Source of the DNA: Cyclobacteriaceae bacterium
GTDB taxonomy: Bacteria > Bacteroidota > Bacteroidia > Cytophagales > Cyclobacteriaceae
Assembly (NCBI GenBank): GCA_025358195.1
Contig: JANYKP010000285.1
Span: forward strand, 1-6,656
Direction of reading: 5' to 3'
Length of the DNA stretch: 6,656 nucleotides
A program made the translations under genes and the position numbers. The notes below the pieces were generated by a model that did not search any database, had not been told where the DNA came from, and saw only the letters and a program-made list of their open reading frames with translations. This document shows, piece after piece, positions 5,139 to 6,656 of this stretch (positions within the stretch are counted from its first letter, which is position 1; each line of letters starts with the position of its first letter).

Positions 5139-5710
5139 CGTTCTTTCTGATTTGGATGACTACTTTTCTCTTGTTCCAGTAATTTAGCTTGGAGATACGT
5201 TCGTGCGCGACTTAGCTGCGACTTTGACGTGTTCTCACTTATTCCAAGTTGCCCGGCTATCTCTTTGTGAGAGAAGCCATCAATCGCGTACATGTTGAAA
5301 ACAATCTTATAGCCTGCAGGCAGTCCGGCTACCAGCTTCAGAAGATCCTCCGCTTCGAGATGGTTATTTAGGTTGCCCAGATCAGGCTCACGGTCGGCAG
5401 CCGCAAGATCCGTCTCCAGGTACATGCTTTTATTTTTTCGCAAGTAGGAAAGTGCCTCATTCACGACAATCCTTCTCACCCAACCTTCGAAACTTCCCGT
5501 TCCCTCAAACTGGTTGATGCGATCAAAGATTTTTGTGAAAGAAGTTACGAGTACGTCCTCAGCCTCCATCCGGTCCTTGACATACCGGCAACAAAGCGCA
5601 AACATTTTGCCCGCCAACTGCTCGTACAAGGCCTTTTGAGCAGTGCTTTCATTTCGCCTGCAACCTTCGATCAGTTCCGTTTCGCGCGCGCTGTAAATCA
5701 GGAATTGCAT
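5135..5710 (-). CDS. ECF-type RNA polymerase sigma factor
   Basis: This 191-residue protein is an extracytoplasmic-function sigma-70 family member, which directs RNA polymerase to a small set of promoters. Region 2 is at about residues 24-94, with AQKALYEQLAGKMFALCCRY, the core-binding AEDVLVTSFTKIF and the -10-recognising GSFEGWVRRIVVNEALSYLR. Region 4 is at about 122-178, with LPAGYKIVFNMYAIDGFSHK leading into the helix-turn-helix EIAGQLGISENTSKSQLSRAR. There is no sigma region 1 or 3. I chose the ATG at 5710-5708. A TTG at 5737 in the same frame would add nine residues but is less likely. Its stop overlaps the anti-sigma-like gene (ATGA), so the two are coupled. The C-terminal tail after region 4 is polar (EQEKSSHPNQKER). 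Its target promoters are unknown; self-control of the operon is common in the family. Confidence 0.93.
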   Translation of the reverse strand: MQFLIYSARETELIEGCRRNESTAQKALYEQLAGKMFALCCRYVKDRMEAEDVLVTSFTKIFDRINQFEGTGSFEGWVRRIVVNEALSYLRKNKSMYLETDLAAADREPDLGNLNNHLEAEDLLKLVAGLPAGYKIVFNMYAIDGFSHKEIAGQLGISENTSKSQLSRARTYLQAKLLEQEKSSHPNQKER

Positions 5711-5775
5711 TAAAAGTGTTTCGCCAATAAGATGCAAACCTGGTGAACGAGGTTGCTTGGCTTATAAAAATTATA

Positions 5776-5799
5776 GAAAAAGGGCGCTAATAGGCCGCC
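5776..5799 (-). terminator. Weak possible terminator after the transthyretin-like gene
   Basis: On the minus strand GGC-G-GC (5799-5794) can pair with GCGCC (5787-5783), giving a five-pair stem with one bulged G and a six-base loop, followed closely by CTTTTT (T's at 5781-5777). It overlaps the stop codon of the upstream gene. The short, bulged stem suggests partial termination at best, so some read-through into the sigma operon is possible. Confidence 0.35.
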
Positions 5800-6215
5800 T
5801 CGTAGTCGATGGTGATCGTCTTCCAGGCGTATTCGCTAGATTTCACGATCACTGGGTTGATATTGGTTTTTTCGTCAAACAGGTTAGCGTAGAGGCCATT
5901 TTTCTCTTTGGTAAAAACCGAATAGGCCCCGGGAGGAAGTTTTACTTTAAATGTGCCATCAGGATTAGAAACAATGCTGGCCACCATTCTTGTCTTGATA
6001 TCGCGGAAGAAGGGGCCCACCTGTGTAACATCCTTGAAACTCGTGAGCTCGTAAATCAAGATCTCTCGAATAGCGCCTTGATTGGGAGATAAGATAGCTT
6101 CCGGACCCGGCATCTGGTTGCCGGACACCCAAAAGACCTGACCGTGCAAGCCCTGCTTTTGTGAAAGACCGGCAAAAGAACCCAGCAGGAGCAGGAAAAG
6201 AAACGGGTACTTCAT
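5787..6215 (-). CDS. Small exported protein with a transthyretin/carboxypeptidase-regulatory-like fold
   Basis: The 142-residue protein starts with a clear signal peptide (MKYPFLFLLLLGSFAGLS, cleavage near residue 18). The mature part (about 22-140) resembles the small beta-sandwich called carboxypeptidase regulatory-like or transthyretin-like: HGQVFWVSGNQMPGP at the start, a central strand IREILIYEL, the turn NPDGTFKVKLPPGAYSVFTK and the closing IVKSSEYAWKTITIDYEAAY. The DGTFKVKLPPGAYSVF segment is the most typical feature. It lacks a lipobox cysteine, so it is probably periplasmic rather than lipid-anchored. Its biochemical role is unknown; such domains often assist binding or assembly. It lies 76 bases upstream of the sigma start in the same direction and could be partly co-transcribed with it. 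The ATG at 6215-6213 gives a full signal peptide. Confidence 0.8.
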   Translation of the reverse strand: MKYPFLFLLLLGSFAGLSQKQGLHGQVFWVSGNQMPGPEAILSPNQGAIREILIYELTSFKDVTQVGPFFRDIKTRMVASIVSNPDGTFKVKLPPGAYSVFTKEKNGLYANLFDEKTNINPVIVKSSEYAWKTITIDYEAAY

Positions 6216-6264
6216 AGTGCCTATAGTATCGAAGTGAAATTACAAAATTCCGTCGCTGAATTGC

Positions 6265-6656
6265 TCAAACTTTGATAAAGATTTTTCGACCATGCATCCA
6301 CCGGAGGATGACATAGAATAGCAGAACGAGGGTCAGCGCGAAAAGCAGGGACGCGATCTTCGGCTCCAGCCAGCTTGCATATACATGTTGATACAGATAA
6401 TTCCATAATGATTCAGCCTCCCCCGTGCTGCCTGTTATTTTCATTCGTAGCAAAATCTTTACCAGTACCCCGGAGGCAACGAATGCAAAAATGGCATTCA
6501 TCCCGAAATAAAGAAACGGTTTTATCCATAATTGTCGATGGTGAATGTCAATAATCCAGTGACTAGCAGCCAACCCTTGAATCGCTAATCCCCCAGTGTA
6601 CAGTACATAACTGCTCGTCCATAGCGCTTTATTGATTGGAAAGGCAAAGTCCCAAC
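6265..6656 (-). CDS. Membrane acyltransferase-like protein, C-terminal part (HGSNAT/NagX-like, cut by window edge)
   Basis: An open frame enters from the right edge (first full codon 6654-6652) and gives 129 residues to the TGA at 6267-6265. It begins WDFAFPINKALWTSSYVLYT and goes on GGLAIQGLAASHWIIDIHHR, QLWIKPFLYFGMNAIFAFVA. The PINK-LWTSSYVL stretch, the following helix, a loop near a histidine pair, and the FGMNAIFAFVASGVL helix recall the C-terminal end of bacterial proteins related to heparan-alpha-glucosaminide N-acetyltransferase (HGSNAT_cat/DUF5009-type). These are multi-pass proteins thought to move acetyl groups onto sugars across the inner membrane. At least three membrane helices are visible (about residues 12-32, 46-67 and 97-117 of the fragment). 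A TTG at 6573 is an internal codon, not the start. The catalytic N-terminal part is outside the window, so the function is by family only. Confidence 0.72.
   Translation of the reverse strand, partial: WDFAFPINKALWTSSYVLYTGGLAIQGLAASHWIIDIHHRQLWIKPFLYFGMNAIFAFVASGVLVKILLRMKITGSTGEAESLWNYLYQHVYASWLEPKIASLLFALTLVLLFYVILRWMHGRKIFIKV

Noticed and set aside
5757..6092. Plus-strand open frame of 111 codons
   Set aside because: Antisense to the signal-peptide-bearing transthyretin-like gene; no start context or domain.
6265..6275. Eleven-base palindrome TCAAA-C-TTTGA at the stop codon of the acyltransferase-like gene
   Set aside because: One-base centre cannot form a useful hairpin loop and no T-run follows; likely chance.
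6221..6406. Minus-strand 61-codon frame near the right edge
   Set aside because: Overlaps the true frame of the acyltransferase-like gene on the same strand and has no membrane or domain pattern.

Overview
The window looks like chromosomal DNA of a Bacteroidota bacterium, probably a Cytophagales-type organism. The clues are protein style (a sigma/anti-sigma/beta-barrel triad, a secreted transthyretin-like protein, a Bacteroidota-type PaaA/PaaB), start codons without Shine-Dalgarno sequences, AT-rich short gene junctions, and a TAnnTTTG-type -7 box in front of paaA. This placement is inferred from reading the translations, not from a database search. Almost all genes are on the minus strand, so transcription runs mostly from high to low coordinates.

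Left part (1-2845, minus strand): a TetR-family regulator, then a 228-base control region, then paaA, paaB, a small four-helix membrane protein and the start of paaC, which runs off the left edge. PaaA, PaaB and PaaC are subunits of the ring 1,2-phenylacetyl-CoA epoxidase of aerobic phenylacetate degradation. The junctions are extremely tight: one base between paaA and paaB, and four-base ATGA overlaps on both sides of the small membrane gene. PaaB here has two copies of the PaaB fold. The TetR protein is the natural candidate for a phenylacetyl-CoA-responsive repressor of this operon. A perfect 15-base inverted repeat and a -7 box lie in the control region.

Middle (2885-3426): a plus-strand gene for a four-helix membrane protein of unknown function is divergent from tetR. 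It converges on the next minus-strand operon. The intrinsic terminator of that operon is embedded in the last codons of this gene.

Right part (3372-5710, minus strand): an ECF sigma factor, a single-pass anti-sigma-like membrane protein and an outer-membrane beta-barrel protein form one operon (ATGA overlap, then a 5-base gap) ending in a strong terminator. This looks like an envelope-sensing regulatory cassette. Upstream of it (5787-6215) is a small exported transthyretin-like protein. At the right edge (6265-6656) is the C-terminal part of a multi-pass membrane protein resembling the heparan-alpha-glucosaminide N-acetyltransferase-like family. No RNA genes, mobile elements or CRISPR arrays were seen.
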